64,000 bases of DNA from Niallia sp. XMNu-256. Lineage in GTDB: Bacteria; Bacillota; Bacilli; Bacillales; Cytobacillaceae. The notes beneath the pieces were generated by a model. The model saw nothing but the letters and a program-made list of their open reading frames with translations. It ran no database searches and had not been told where the DNA came from. The stretch lies in the NCBI RefSeq assembly GCF_036670015.1, contig NZ_CP137636.1, positions 2,086,501-2,150,500 on the forward strand, read 5' to 3'. The position numbers and the translations under genes were made by a program. Below are positions 18,811 to 27,033 of the stretch, piece by piece; the stretch's first letter is position 1; every line of letters begins with the position of its first letter.

Positions 18811-19470
18811 ATGGAAGCTCAAGAGAACATACAAAAGCCGAATTTAATGAAAATATTATGGAAACCAACGAAGGAAATGCAAAACATAAGACAAAATCCA
18901 ATCATTGCCTTTCCGCTTATCATGATTACTATTCTTGTTGTACTCGCTCATACGTTAAAGGCTTTGTCAATTAGTATAGAAGATATCCGTTTGCCTGGTA
19001 TGTCGATACAAGAAGCAGAAATGGTAGCCGCCAATACAAAGGCATTTACGGCGATGACAGGGTTTATTTCTCCTGTGATAACAATAACCGCTGCGACCAT
19101 TCTTTATTACATCATGATGAAAATTGCTAGAAAAGAAGTTACATTCAAGCAGCTATTTTCAATGAATACATTTATTTCTTTTATAGGAGCAATTGGATTA
19201 CTCGCTAATTCTTTGTTATGGAATGTGATAGATGGTAGTCAAACAGGAGTCATGTTAACGAGCCTCGGAGAACTATTCAATCAAGAAGATATTTTGTTGA
19301 ATTCCATTGAATTATTTACTATCTGGCAGTTGATTGTTACGGCTATTGGTTTTCAAATCGTTGGTCGACTATCTAGACTAACTTCAATTATTTTAGTCTT
19401 CTTCTTCTTTCTTATTAGAATAAGTTTATCCGTTTTAGGGGAAGGGCTCTTTAATATATTTATTTCATAA
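18811..19470 (+). CDS. Yip1-domain family membrane protein
   Basis: 219 residues with five hydrophobic segments: IIAFPLIMITILVVLA, GFISPVITITAATILYYIM, FISFIGAIGLLANSLLW, FTIWQLIVTAIGFQIVG and IILVFFFFLIRISLSVL. The N-terminal part (LMKILWKPTKEMQNIRQNP) matches the usual start of bacterial Yip1/YIPF-domain proteins, where a short cytoplasmic segment precedes TM1. Function of the bacterial family is unknown. It lies directly after the acidic gene at 18378 and is followed by an imperfect terminator-like hairpin near 19480. Confidence 0.7.
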   Translation: MEAQENIQKPNLMKILWKPTKEMQNIRQNPIIAFPLIMITILVVLAHTLKALSISIEDIRLPGMSIQEAEMVAANTKAFTAMTGFISPVITITAATILYYIMMKIARKEVTFKQLFSMNTFISFIGAIGLLANSLLWNVIDGSQTGVMLTSLGELFNQEDILLNSIELFTIWQLIVTAIGFQIVGRLSRLTSIILVFFFFLIRISLSVLGEGLFNIFIS

Positions 19471-19552
19471 TGACAACAAAAACAGGTTCACAATCGGTGA
19501 GTCTGTTTTTTTGTTTAATAATTAGTGACTATTCTCTTATTAAAATGATGAA

Positions 19553-19578
19553 ACTCAGGGATATGTAACGCATATGAT
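19553..19578 (+). promoter_or_regulatory. Candidate sigma-K promoter of cwlC
   Basis: AC (19553-19554), 16 bp, CATATGAT (19571-19578) fits the sigma-K pattern AC-N16/17-CATANNNT. B. subtilis cwlC is a late mother-cell gene, which makes this match plausible. Confidence 0.55.
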
Positions 19579-19636
19579 TAAAAGGATACAGTCATTTCTG
19601 CCAATTTTTGCATATAAAAGAAGTGGAGGTGATTTT

Positions 19637-20440
19637 ATGGTGAAAATTTTTATTGATCCAGGTCACGGAGGCACAGATCCAGGTGCCGTAGGAAACGGTT
19701 TGCGGGAAAAGGATCTAAACTTAAGCATTGCAAACCGTGTGCGAGAAATCCTGAGTTCCGAATATGAAAATGTATCTATTCGTATGAGTAGGACAGAAGA
19801 TCAAAGCATAAGTTTAATATCCCGGACAAATGCAGCTAACCGATGGGGTGCTGATTTTTATTTATCTGTCCATATTAACTCTGGTGGTGGAACGGGTTTT
19901 GAGAGTTTTCGTTATCCAAGTGCTGGAAGACCGACTTCTACTTATCAACAAGTCATTCACGAAAACATTATGACACAGATTAACCTTAAGGACAGGGGAA
20001 TGAAGCAAGCCAATTTTCATGTTCTTCGCGAAACAAATATGCCTGCTCTTCTTACCGAAAATGGATTTATTGACAATGCAAACGATGCAGCCCAATTAGA
20101 AAACGGCAGCTTTATTGAACATTTAGCACGGGGGCATGCAACTGGGGTTGCAGCAGCTTTAAATCTACAAAAAAAACAAGCAAATATGCCACCACCATCA
20201 AATCCATTGAAACCTTCAACAAATGAATTATTTAGAGTTCAAATTGGTGCATTTAGGAATAGAGGAAATGCTGATGGATTAGCTAATGATGCAAAAGCAA
20301 AAGGTTTTCAAACCTTTGTTAAACAAGATGGGGTTCTATATAAGGTTCAATTAGGTGCATTCTCCAATAGAGAAAATGCAGAAGACTTAGTGAGGAGAGC
20401 ACAAAATGCTGGGTTCGATGCTACAATCATTATTGATTGA
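19637..20440 (+). CDS. cwlC: N-acetylmuramoyl-L-alanine amidase CwlC-like with two SPOR repeats
   Basis: 267 residues from ATG 19637, which follows GTGGAGGTG; the frame opens at 19574 but that part is unlike the family. Amidase_3 domain: MVKIFIDPGHGGTDPGA with Zn ligand His10, Glu24 (LREKDLN), SVHINSGGGTGFE with His79, and the catalytic Glu in ALLTENGFIDNANDA. A Pro-rich linker follows, then two SPOR repeats beginning FRVQIGAFRNR and YKVQLGAFSNR that bind denuded glycan. There is no signal peptide, as in CwlC. In B. subtilis CwlC lyses the mother-cell wall late in sporulation; domain layout and the candidate sigma-K promoter agree. Confidence 0.92.
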   Translation: MVKIFIDPGHGGTDPGAVGNGLREKDLNLSIANRVREILSSEYENVSIRMSRTEDQSISLISRTNAANRWGADFYLSVHINSGGGTGFESFRYPSAGRPTSTYQQVIHENIMTQINLKDRGMKQANFHVLRETNMPALLTENGFIDNANDAAQLENGSFIEHLARGHATGVAAALNLQKKQANMPPPSNPLKPSTNELFRVQIGAFRNRGNADGLANDAKAKGFQTFVKQDGVLYKVQLGAFSNRENAEDLVRRAQNAGFDATIIID

Positions 20441-20486
20441 AGGAATAAGAAAGAGGCAACGTCTCGTTGTCTTTTTTCTTATTCCT
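20441..20486. terminator. Bidirectional terminator between cwlC and spo0E-like gene
   Basis: Arms of about 21 nt, 20441-20461 (AGGAATAAGAAA...GGCAACG) and 20465-20486, pair almost fully; a T6 run lies in the right arm. Confidence 0.85.
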
Positions 20487-20494
20487 AAATATAT

Positions 20495-20677
20495 TTATGA
20501 TTGCTTTTCATAGGATTGATATAAATATATAAACTCATCTAATTGTTGACTTAGTTGGAGGGTTTTTTCATGATTTATTCCTTCATTCATTCCAGTATTT
20601 ATTAATTGTTCTCTAAGGGATTGGATATGATGCATTAAAATGATTTTTAATGGACGGTCAGTGAGGGGGAATTTCAT
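20495..20677 (-). CDS. Spo0E-family aspartyl-phosphate phosphatase
   Basis: 60 residues from ATG 20677. The longer frame starts at 20695, but GGAGGT lies inside it, correctly spaced for 20677. The Spo0E family signature is clear: a first helix (HHIQSLREQLINTGMN), a short loop, and a second helix with S43QQLD47, the conserved SxxLD motif. Family members dephosphorylate Spo0A~P and delay sporulation; sequence cannot separate Spo0E, YisI and YnzD types. It is convergent with cwlC, but the two act at opposite ends of sporulation. Confidence 0.88.
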   Translation of the reverse strand: MKFPLTDRPLKIILMHHIQSLREQLINTGMNEGINHEKTLQLSQQLDEFIYLYQSYEKQS

Positions 20678-20824
20678 TTGATTTACCTCCATCATTCAAT
20701 AATAATTTGAATATTAGTATTAATTATAACAATTTTTGATTTTTTAAAGTGTGACCATTGACACACAAATAATAGTTTACCCAAATTTCAACTTACTTAT
20801 TTGTGTTTGACCATATCATTCAAT

Positions 20825-20865
20825 AAAAAAGGAGCAGGACTTCGAAAAAGTCTGCTCCTTTTTTA
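20825..20865. terminator. Terminator of the 50-residue minus-strand gene
   Basis: AAAAAAGGAGCAGGACTT and AAGTCTGCTCCTTTTTT pair, with A and T tails on both sides, just past the stop codon at 20879. This arrangement supports the small ORF being transcribed. Confidence 0.8.
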
Positions 20866-20878
20866 TGTTTCAGCAACC

Positions 20879-21031
20879 TTACCAACGGTGGGCTTTCGCA
20901 TTACTCCTCAAAATTGCTACGGATAGAGAAGGTTGTGTTTCACCGTTAATTTGAGACTTAGTGTGCTTTCGCCTAGTGTTTGGGTGGTGAAAAAGCTCCG
21001 ATCTGCGATCTAAATGATCTCTGTAACTCAT
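20879..21031 (-). CDS. 50-residue basic protein, YpzG-like
   Basis: Too short for routine ORF calling, but well supported: ATG 21031 follows AGAGGTGATTCG on the minus strand, the 50-codon frame begins MSYRDHLDRRSELFHHPNT and includes KSQINGETQ, and a strong terminator follows the stop. The pattern of an N-terminal YRDHLD, a FHH segment and SQxNGET resembles the small YpzG-like proteins of bacilli; I give this from memory and with modest confidence. Basic, soluble, function unknown; similar small proteins are often made in spores. Confidence 0.65.
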   Translation of the reverse strand: MSYRDHLDRRSELFHHPNTRRKHTKSQINGETQPSLSVAILRSNAKAHRW

Positions 21032-21270
21032 CGAATCACCTCTTCATTAGGATTGCTGAAGCTTGATATCCACTAATGGTATATCACTTATAGCATGTGT
21101 TTCTTTCCTATTTTTATACGTGGATAATAAACTCATTTGTCTATCGTAAGAAAAGATAATCAAACATCGGCTAAGAGTGTTAATTGTTACAGATTTAAAA
21201 TGTAATTTTTTATATACTTAGTTCATAATCAACACGCTGAAAAAAGCCTCCAAGTAAAAAAGGGGGAATA

Positions 21271-21897
21271 ATGATGGGAAAAACATCGGAGGAACGGAAA
21301 GGTATGAACTTGGATGTATTGATTTATTCAATTATTGATGAACTTGGACCAATTAGTATTCCTTCGATTTATAGACAAATTAACCAGCAACCCCTTATAA
21401 ATCGAGGAATGAAACCAGTACAATTAGAACAAATTCAGTCTGTTATTAAACACTATCATGATATATATAAAGTTCAAGACGGGATTGTTTTTTTGCAGCC
21501 AAATCGAATTTTTCATACATTAACTGCTGAAATGGGTACATGCCGTGGTCCATGGTTCAAAGTAAAGGTCGATTTTGTTAAAAAGACGTTTATTGTCTTT
21601 GAGATGAACTTAGAACCTGAGATGAACTTAGAACCAGAGCCAATATTACCTGAACATGATTATCCATTACTTGCGGGAAGTACAGATGCATTTAAACAGG
21701 AAATGTATAGATTAAGACTTTGGAATTGGCAGCCTTGTTATGAGCGTCAAGAAGTCGTATTAGATGGCATCTGTTGGTCAGTAACGTTGAACTCAATTGC
21801 GAAAAGTTATAAAAGTAAGGGGTTAGATTTATTTCCTAAAGAGTGGGCTACATTTTATGAGGCATTAACAAAGTTAACAGGAAAAAAACTGTGCTAA
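21271..21897 (+). CDS. Hypothetical protein with internal tandem repeat
   Basis: 208 residues. The first 80 or so (NLDVLIYSIIDELGPISIPSIYRQIN) look like a winged-helix or HTH-type fold, but I cannot assign a family. In the middle an 18-bp exact or near-exact tandem duplication encodes EMNLEP twice in succession (about 21603-21638), a likely slippage site. The C-terminal half is rich in Trp (WNWQPCYE, CWSVTL). Start ATG 21271 or 21274 follows AAGGGGGAA. Upstream gap 21032-21270 holds no other feature that I can see. Confidence 0.6.
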   Translation: MMGKTSEERKGMNLDVLIYSIIDELGPISIPSIYRQINQQPLINRGMKPVQLEQIQSVIKHYHDIYKVQDGIVFLQPNRIFHTLTAEMGTCRGPWFKVKVDFVKKTFIVFEMNLEPEMNLEPEPILPEHDYPLLAGSTDAFKQEMYRLRLWNWQPCYERQEVVLDGICWSVTLNSIAKSYKSKGLDLFPKEWATFYEALTKLTGKKLC

Positions 21898-21982
21898 ATC
21901 ATTTGATATAACTTGAATGAGTATGGTCATACGTGTTAAATATATTAAGTAAGACTAATACTTTTTATACAGTTTTCAGGGG

Positions 21983-22178
21983 TAACGGCTGTAATCCTTT
22001 CACCTTAATTTTTTAAAGTACTATTAGAAGAGGGGGGAGGGATCGACTCCTGTATAGCTCCAAAAGTTGAAATACAGGCTAAATACGTTGACGGCAACAT
22101 TTACGTGACATGCAGGGGCTTAAGATTTTTTATCCAATGGGATGAAAGAGAGCTCCCATTGTTGAAGTATCACTTTAT
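21983..22178 (+). repeat. Intergenic two-hairpin repeat, copy A
   Basis: Copy in plus orientation just before mnmH. Shared blocks with the copy at 39932: TAACGGC.GTAATCC at the start, GTTGAA..ACAG.CTA.ATAC, CGGCAAC, TGAC, ATGAAAGA, and CACTTTAT at the end. The right half can fold as a hairpin around GGGATGAAAGAGAGCTCCCA. Diverged from the other copies. Confidence 0.65.
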
Positions 22179-22215
22179 TTTTATTTTTTCGTAACATTAC
22201 TGGAGGAAACAGATT

Positions 22216-23295
22216 TTGAAAGAGATTACCGTTCAAGAATTAATAAATATGAAAGACGCTGCTGTATTGGTGGATGTTCGTTCACCTTTTGAATTCTCAG
22301 AAGCTCATATACCTGGTGCAATCAACATCCCCATTTTTACAAATAAAGAAAGAAAAGAAGTGGGTACCATTTATAAAAAAGAAGGTGGCAATCAAGCTAA
22401 ATGGCGTGCAATGGAAATTGTCTCTCCCAAATTGCCACATATCTTAAAAGAAATCAAGACAATAACGGATAATCATCAATATCCCATCTTATATTGTGCA
22501 AGAGGGGGAATGAGAAGTGGTTCAATCGCTACATTTGTAGAGTTTTCGGGATTGCCTTCGGTTCGCTTGGCTGGTGGCTACCGGGCATATCGTCAATATA
22601 TTTTAGAAATGATTGCTAAATTAATCCCAAATCAAGCGATTGTCCTTCATGGAATGACAGGTACGGGAAAAACAGAAATATTATTAAAGTTAAAGGAAAT
22701 GGGTTATCCGGTAGTAGACTTAGAAGGAATGGCAGGACATCGGGGATCGCTCTTTGGTACGGTCGGTTATCATCATGAAGGTTATAATCAAAAGATGTTT
22801 GATAGTTTATTATATAAAGGGCTAAAAGAGTTACAAGGCTCACCTTATTTTATTGTTGAGGCAGAGAGTAAAAGAATTGGGAAAGCGGTACAACCAGATG
22901 AATTATATAAAAGTAAATTAAACGGAATGAATATTTATTTAACCGCATCGATCGAGACAAGAGTAATGAGAATCATGAAGGAATATGTTGAGCCAAACAG
23001 GAGTTCCGAATGGTTTCATGATGCCATTATCGAAAAAGTGAGGTTGTTAGAGAAACGTTTTAAAGATAAAGAGATCTTTGAGACTTTGTTAGAACATGTC
23101 AATCATAAGTGCTATCAAGAAGTCATACGAATCTTACTAAGTGATTACTACGATCCTCGTTACGGCTTCAAAATAAAAGAATATAAAAATGAGTTTTTAA
23201 CGATTGATGCAAATAGTTTGGAAAGTGCCATTAAAGAGATACAAGCATATATAGGCAAGCAATCTTTAACGAAAAAGGAATCCATGTCAAACTAA
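22216..23295 (+). CDS. mnmH: tRNA 2-selenouridine/geranyl-2-thiouridine synthase (MnmH/SelU)
   Basis: 359 residues from TTG 22216, with GGAGG 9 nt upstream. N-terminal rhodanese domain with the catalytic Cys94 in YCARGGMRSG, followed by a P-loop domain with GMTGTGKT at 146-153 and LEGMAGHRGSLFG, the family signature. It replaces sulfur by selenium in 2-thiouridine at the tRNA wobble position (via a geranyl intermediate), using selenophosphate from SelD. No selD or selenocysteine gene is in this window, so the selenium supply must be encoded elsewhere or only the geranylation step occurs. Stands alone, with a shared terminator before metC. Confidence 0.93.
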   Translation: MKEITVQELINMKDAAVLVDVRSPFEFSEAHIPGAINIPIFTNKERKEVGTIYKKEGGNQAKWRAMEIVSPKLPHILKEIKTITDNHQYPILYCARGGMRSGSIATFVEFSGLPSVRLAGGYRAYRQYILEMIAKLIPNQAIVLHGMTGTGKTEILLKLKEMGYPVVDLEGMAGHRGSLFGTVGYHHEGYNQKMFDSLLYKGLKELQGSPYFIVEAESKRIGKAVQPDELYKSKLNGMNIYLTASIETRVMRIMKEYVEPNRSSEWFHDAIIEKVRLLEKRFKDKEIFETLLEHVNHKCYQEVIRILLSDYYDPRYGFKIKEYKNEFLTIDANSLESAIKEIQAYIGKQSLTKKESMSN

Positions 23296-23296
23296 C

Positions 23297-23336
23297 AAAC
23301 AACCTATCACTCGTCTCGTGAATAGGTTGTTTGTTT
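23297..23336. terminator. Bidirectional terminator between mnmH and metC
   Basis: ACAAACAACCTAT and ATAGGTTGTTTGT form a 13-bp stem between the two convergent genes. Confidence 0.85.
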
Positions 23337-23355
23337 AGAGTCTTCTTACTCCATA

Positions 23356-24537
23356 TCAGCCTTGACTTTGAATGGAGTGGATTTGGTCAGCCTTTTCTAG
23401 TGCATCACTGAAGTCCTTTATTAAATCATCGACATTTTCAAGGCCAACAGATAAACGGAGTAAGCTATTTGTAATTCCTCTTTGCGTTCTCTCTTCCTCA
23501 GGCATTGCCGCATGGGACATTTTGGCAGGGTAGGAAAGAATGGATTCAACCGCTCCGAGACTTACTGCAAATACAGGAATTTTAACATGATTGACGAACG
23601 TTCTCATGATCTCCTCATTATGTAAGTCAAAGGAGAGAACCGCACCAGCAGAAGTTGCTTGCTTTTGTTGGATATCATATTGCGGATGACTTTCAAGTCC
23701 TGGGTAATATACCTTTCTAACTAACGGTTGCTGTTCGAAAAACTTCGCTAGTTTTATAGCTGATTCGACTGATTGCTTCATACGAACATGCAACGTTTTG
23801 AGTCCGCGAAGAACGAGCCATGAATCTTGAGGACCTAGCACAGAGCCGAATGAATTTTGTAGAAAGTAAAATTTTTCCGCAAGTTCAGGATCTTTAACAA
23901 CAGCTAGACCCGCGACCACATCACTATGTCCACCTAAAAATTTAGTTGCACTGTGTAGGACAATGTCTGCGCCAAGAGCTAAAGGCTTTTGAAACTCGGG
24001 CGTTAAAAAAGTATTGTCTACAAATGTTAAAGCATCATGCTCTTTAGCTATGTCACAAATGGCTTTAATGTCAGTAACTTTTAAAGTAGGGTTAGAAGGT
24101 GTCTCGACATAAAATAACTTTGTATTCGGTTGAATCGCATTTTTAACAGCCTCAAGGTCTGTCATATCGACGAAGGTGTGACTAATTCCAAACCGGATAA
24201 GAACTTGGGAAACCATGCGAAATGTTCCGCCATATACATCCTCAGTAATTACCACATGGTCACCTTTTGATAACAGCATAAAGGCGGTTGAGATCGCCGC
24301 CATTCCTGTAGCAAAAGCAAATCCTCTTGAACCTTCCTCTAACTCGGCAATAACATCTTCTAAAGCTTCTCTTGTTGGATTGCCACTTCTTGCATAATCA
24401 TATTTGCCAAATGTATCAATATCATATTGATGAAAAGTGGAAGCGTGTTGAATCGGAACGCTAACCGCACCTGTTTCCGGATCGATTTTGTGTTTGTTAT
24501 GTAGCAAATTGGTTTGAAATGTAAATGAATCACTCAT
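23356..24537 (-). CDS. metC: Cystathionine beta-lyase (MetC)
   Basis: 393-residue PLP enzyme of the Cys/Met metabolism family; cleaves cystathionine to homocysteine. Visible: YARSGNPTREALE, AFATGMAAIS, YVETPSNPTLKV, FVDNTFLTPEFQKP, PLP-lysine 199 in LHSATKFLGGHSD, and the C-terminal SLGAVESILSYPAKMSHA and LLRLSVGLEN. It is the downstream gene of metI-metC and overlaps metI by 8 bp, so translation is coupled; the pair mirrors B. subtilis metIC. Substrate assignment as beta-lyase rather than gamma-synthase rests on this arrangement. Confidence 0.9.
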   Translation of the reverse strand: MSDSFTFQTNLLHNKHKIDPETGAVSVPIQHASTFHQYDIDTFGKYDYARSGNPTREALEDVIAELEEGSRGFAFATGMAAISTAFMLLSKGDHVVITEDVYGGTFRMVSQVLIRFGISHTFVDMTDLEAVKNAIQPNTKLFYVETPSNPTLKVTDIKAICDIAKEHDALTFVDNTFLTPEFQKPLALGADIVLHSATKFLGGHSDVVAGLAVVKDPELAEKFYFLQNSFGSVLGPQDSWLVLRGLKTLHVRMKQSVESAIKLAKFFEQQPLVRKVYYPGLESHPQYDIQQKQATSAGAVLSFDLHNEEIMRTFVNHVKIPVFAVSLGAVESILSYPAKMSHAAMPEEERTQRGITNSLLRLSVGLENVDDLIKDFSDALEKADQIHSIQSQG

Positions 24538-25648
24538 TTATTGATGCCTCCTCTTTTACTTTTGCTAACGCTTGTGTCAAGTCACTAATTAAATCTTCGG
24601 GATCCTCAATTCCGACTGAAAAACGCAGCAATGTATCATCCACGCCTGTTTCAATACGAACTTCATAAGGAATATCCATATGTGTTTGTGTGGCAGGGTA
24701 GGTGATAAAGCTCTCCACTCCGCCAAGACTTTCAGCAAAACTGATTAAATTCAATTTCTGTAAGAAAGGATTGACCCAAGATTTGTCGATAATCCGGAAT
24801 GATAGCATTCCACCGTGACCTGGATAAAGAACCTCTGTGATTGATTCATGGCCTTGTAAAAAATGAACCATTTCCTTCGCGTTTTTTTCATGGCGTTCCA
24901 TTCTTAGCGACAGGGTTTTCATGCCACGCATTAATAACCATGAATCAAAGGCACCTAAAACTGCACCAGCTGCATTATGGAATTTTGCTAGTTTTTCACA
25001 TAGCTCATCGCCTTTTGCAACAATTAATCCAGCCAAAACATCATTGTGACCACCTAAGTATTTGGTCGCACTATGAACAACGATATCAGCTCCTGACTTA
25101 ATGGGCTGCTGTAGGATGGGTGTATAAAATGTGTTATCTACAATCAGAAGGATATTGTGTTTTTTGGCTAGTTTTGCAACTTCAGCAATATCTGTAATCT
25201 CCATTAATGGATTGGTTGGAGTTTCAAGAAATATTGCTTTTGTATTTTCGTTAATTTCTTTTTCAATGTTTTGAACGTCTGATGTATTAACATAAGTGCT
25301 CTTTAAGCCCCATTGCTTAAACCCTTCTTCAAGGAGTCGGTATGTTCCACCGTATAAATCTTTTGATACAATCCACTCATCACCTGATTGGAATAGAGTT
25401 AGAATCGTTAGAATTGCTGCCATGCCAGAGCTACAGGCAAAACCTTGATCACCAAACTCCAAATCTGCGATTGTTTGTTCAAGTACTTGTCTTGTCGGAT
25501 TCCCTGTACGGGTATAATCAAATCCTGTAGATTGTCCAATTCCTTCATGCCGATAGGCCGTTGATAAATAGATTGGGACATTCACCGTTCCAGTTATATT
25601 TTCACTACGATTTCCAATTTGTGCTAGCTTTGTATCAATTTTATGCAT
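24530..25648 (-). CDS. metI: Cystathionine gamma-synthase/O-acetylhomoserine thiolyase (MetI)
   Basis: Cys/Met metabolism PLP enzyme of 372 residues from ATG 25648 (MHKIDTKLAQIGNRSE, like B. subtilis MetI). The frame opens at GTG 25663, but that codon overlaps the AAGGAGTG site. Visible: FDYTRTGNPTRQVLE, ETPTNPLMEITD, VDNTFYTPILQQP, PLP-lysine 196 in VHSATKYLGGHND, and SLGGVESFITYPATQTH. It condenses O-acylhomoserine with cysteine (or sulfide). First gene of metIC, directly behind the SAM riboswitch, so it is expressed when SAM is low. Confidence 0.92.
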   Translation of the reverse strand: MHKIDTKLAQIGNRSENITGTVNVPIYLSTAYRHEGIGQSTGFDYTRTGNPTRQVLEQTIADLEFGDQGFACSSGMAAILTILTLFQSGDEWIVSKDLYGGTYRLLEEGFKQWGLKSTYVNTSDVQNIEKEINENTKAIFLETPTNPLMEITDIAEVAKLAKKHNILLIVDNTFYTPILQQPIKSGADIVVHSATKYLGGHNDVLAGLIVAKGDELCEKLAKFHNAAGAVLGAFDSWLLMRGMKTLSLRMERHEKNAKEMVHFLQGHESITEVLYPGHGGMLSFRIIDKSWVNPFLQKLNLISFAESLGGVESFITYPATQTHMDIPYEVRIETGVDDTLLRFSVGIEDPEDLISDLTQALAKVKEEASINE

Positions 25649-25751
25649 TTTATCTATACACACTCCTTAAAGTAATTCACTTAGATGAATAGAAAAGAAA
25701 AAGGGATGGCTTATAATGTTTATTTTTCATAGCTGTGTACTGGGTATAAAA

Positions 25752-25925
25752 TGTATTTAAAAAAGTCTTCTAAAAGAAGAAGACTTTTGTTTGTACACAT
25801 CCCGCTTCTTCTTATCTCTCAAGTTAATAAACTTGCTGGAATTAGCACCTTTTCAATCATTGAATCGTTGATGGTTGCTGAGGTGTCATCGGGCCATCCC
25901 CTCTGCCTCTCTTGATAAGAAATAA
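25752..25925 (-). promoter_or_regulatory. SAM-I riboswitch (S-box) of metIC
   Basis: Read on the minus strand, the S-box core is complete: CTTATCAAGAGAGGCAGAGG, GATGGCCCGATGACACC, TCAGCAACC, AAGGTGCTAATTCCAGCAA and closing GAGATAAG (P1 between 25914-25919 and 25811-25816). A terminator AAAAGTCTTCT...AGAAGACTTTTTT follows at about 25757-25788. SAM binding terminates transcription. A plausible promoter (TTGAAT, 17 bp, TAAGGT) lies just upstream at about 25945-25975. Confidence 0.95.
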
Positions 25926-26117
25926 ATGAATTATTTCCTAAACCTTACTACAATATTAGACAAGATTCAATTCTTTTTTATTGTTTTCCATAATTAAAAA
26001 TTTTGCTAAAAAAAGATACTGTCGTCAAGATTCATAAAATTGTAATAAAGGATTCATATTGGTTGAAAAGTTATTTAATTATTACCTTTATAATAGAGTT
26101 AGGGAGGGATATAGTCA

Positions 26118-26294
26118 ATGATAGAAAAAAGCAGCTATTGTCATCAGCGTTATTCGAATAAAGTAGAAAACGTAGCTTTTACAAAACAAATAGAAATGGA
26201 AGTCCTTGTTTCAAAGGGAATAATCCTGAGATGGTCTTTGTACGGGCACTTTGATTATCCACTCGAACCAATCGAATCTCATGAGAAAAAATAA
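26118..26294 (+). CDS. 58-residue hypothetical protein
   Basis: Small ORF with a strong ribosome-binding site (AGGGAGGGA at 26101-26109) 8 nt before ATG 26118. It encodes MIEKSSYCHQRYSNKVENVA and onward for 58 residues, soluble, with one Cys and a Trp/Tyr-rich middle. A terminator-like hairpin (AAACTAGG...CCTGGTTTTTT) lies at about 26331-26361. I do not recognise the family. The 190 bp between the S-box region and this gene hold nothing else that I can support. Confidence 0.55.
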   Translation: MIEKSSYCHQRYSNKVENVAFTKQIEMEVLVSKGIILRWSLYGHFDYPLEPIESHEKK

Positions 26295-26403
26295 CATCGA
26301 TTGTAAATGTATTATCTATTTAAATATGAGAAAACAAACTAGGGAAAGCCTGGTTTTTTAGTGCTGGAAACCATCGATTTTTTTGGGTGGATACCTGGCA
26401 TAT

Positions 26404-26437
26404 AAAAGGGGGCAAAGAAATGTTCTTTGCCCCTTTT
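26404..26437. terminator. Bidirectional terminator before sda
   Basis: AAAAGGGGGCAAAGAA and TTCTTTGCCCCTTTT pair immediately past the sda stop codon. Confidence 0.8.
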
Positions 26438-26439
26438 GA

Positions 26440-26571
26440 TTAGCATTTGTTTGGGTTTAATCCACGACGCTTTATTTCACCTTGTAAAAAATGAATCCAA
26501 TCCTTATCAATACCTGTTTTTAATGCATCACGATACGAGACGATCAATTGTTCATTACTCATAATCTTCAT
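26440..26571 (-). CDS. sda: Sporulation histidine kinase inhibitor Sda
   Basis: 43 residues, too short for most ORF calls. ATG 26571 has GGAGG 9 nt upstream; a second ATG at 26579 is too close to it. The sequence pattern matches Sda: an N-terminal (M)SNEQLIVSYRDAL helix, a loop, then KDWIHFLQGEIKRRGL; B. subtilis Sda has the same LSxExLIxSYxxA...DxIxxxxxEIxRRxL pattern. Sda is a helical hairpin that binds KinA/KinB and blocks the phosphorelay when DNA replication is perturbed. I see no clear DnaA boxes upstream, unlike B. subtilis; instead TAGAATAATTAATATTATTCTA, a near-perfect palindrome, lies at 26591-26612. Confidence 0.85.
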   Translation of the reverse strand: MKIMSNEQLIVSYRDALKTGIDKDWIHFLQGEIKRRGLNPNKC

Positions 26572-26773
26572 TTGTGCATACCTCCAAGTATAGAATAATT
26601 AATATTATTCTATTTTACTTGTTTTATGAGTAATTGAATACCATTTATTTAAATATTTATTAAATTGTCATATCTTTTTTCTAAATTCATATATTCACTA
26701 TTTATCAAAGAAGTTGCCCTTGAAAGAAGTTCCTTATATACTAATGGAAGGAAGAAAAAGGAGTGAAAATGGA

Positions 26774-26977
26774 ATGATTCATTTAGAATGGAATAATCGA
26801 AAAACAATAAAAAAGGTTAAATGTATACATACAAATGCAAATAAATATATTGTTAATCATGTCCTGTCAGTTGACAAAGTATATGATGTAAAGAATGAAA
26901 CAGAAGAGTTTTATTTTATTGTAGACAATACGGGAAGAGTCGGCGGTTTTTATAAGGATTATTTTGAGGTTCAATAA
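26774..26977 (+). CDS. Small conserved Bacillus protein (DUF6501-like)
   Basis: 67 residues from ATG 26774, which lies 10 nt after AAGGAG; the frame is open to a TTG at 26714 without a usable site. Sequence runs MIHLEWNNRKTIKKVKCIHT, then KYIVNHVLSVDKVYDVKNETEEFYFIVDNTGRVGGFYKDYF: a small beta-rich soluble protein. I match this from memory to a conserved uncharacterised Bacillus family (DUF6501). Function unknown; monocistronic, with its own terminator. Confidence 0.7.
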   Translation: MIHLEWNNRKTIKKVKCIHTNANKYIVNHVLSVDKVYDVKNETEEFYFIVDNTGRVGGFYKDYFEVQ

Positions 26978-26993
26978 CAATATAAAGAGTGTC

Positions 26994-27028
26994 TAAATAC
27001 CAACATTGGTTTTTAGGCACTCTTTTTT
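26994..27028. terminator. Terminator
   Basis: AAAGAGTGTCTAAA and TTTAGGCACTCTTTTTT pair between convergent genes. Confidence 0.8.
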
Positions 27029-27033
27029 AATGG

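Noticed and set aside
21983-22178. Possible selenium- or tRNA-related riboswitch before mnmH
   Set aside because: The same sequence recurs at 39932 and, reversed, at 62521 next to unrelated genes, so it is a dispersed repeat, not a gene-specific switch.
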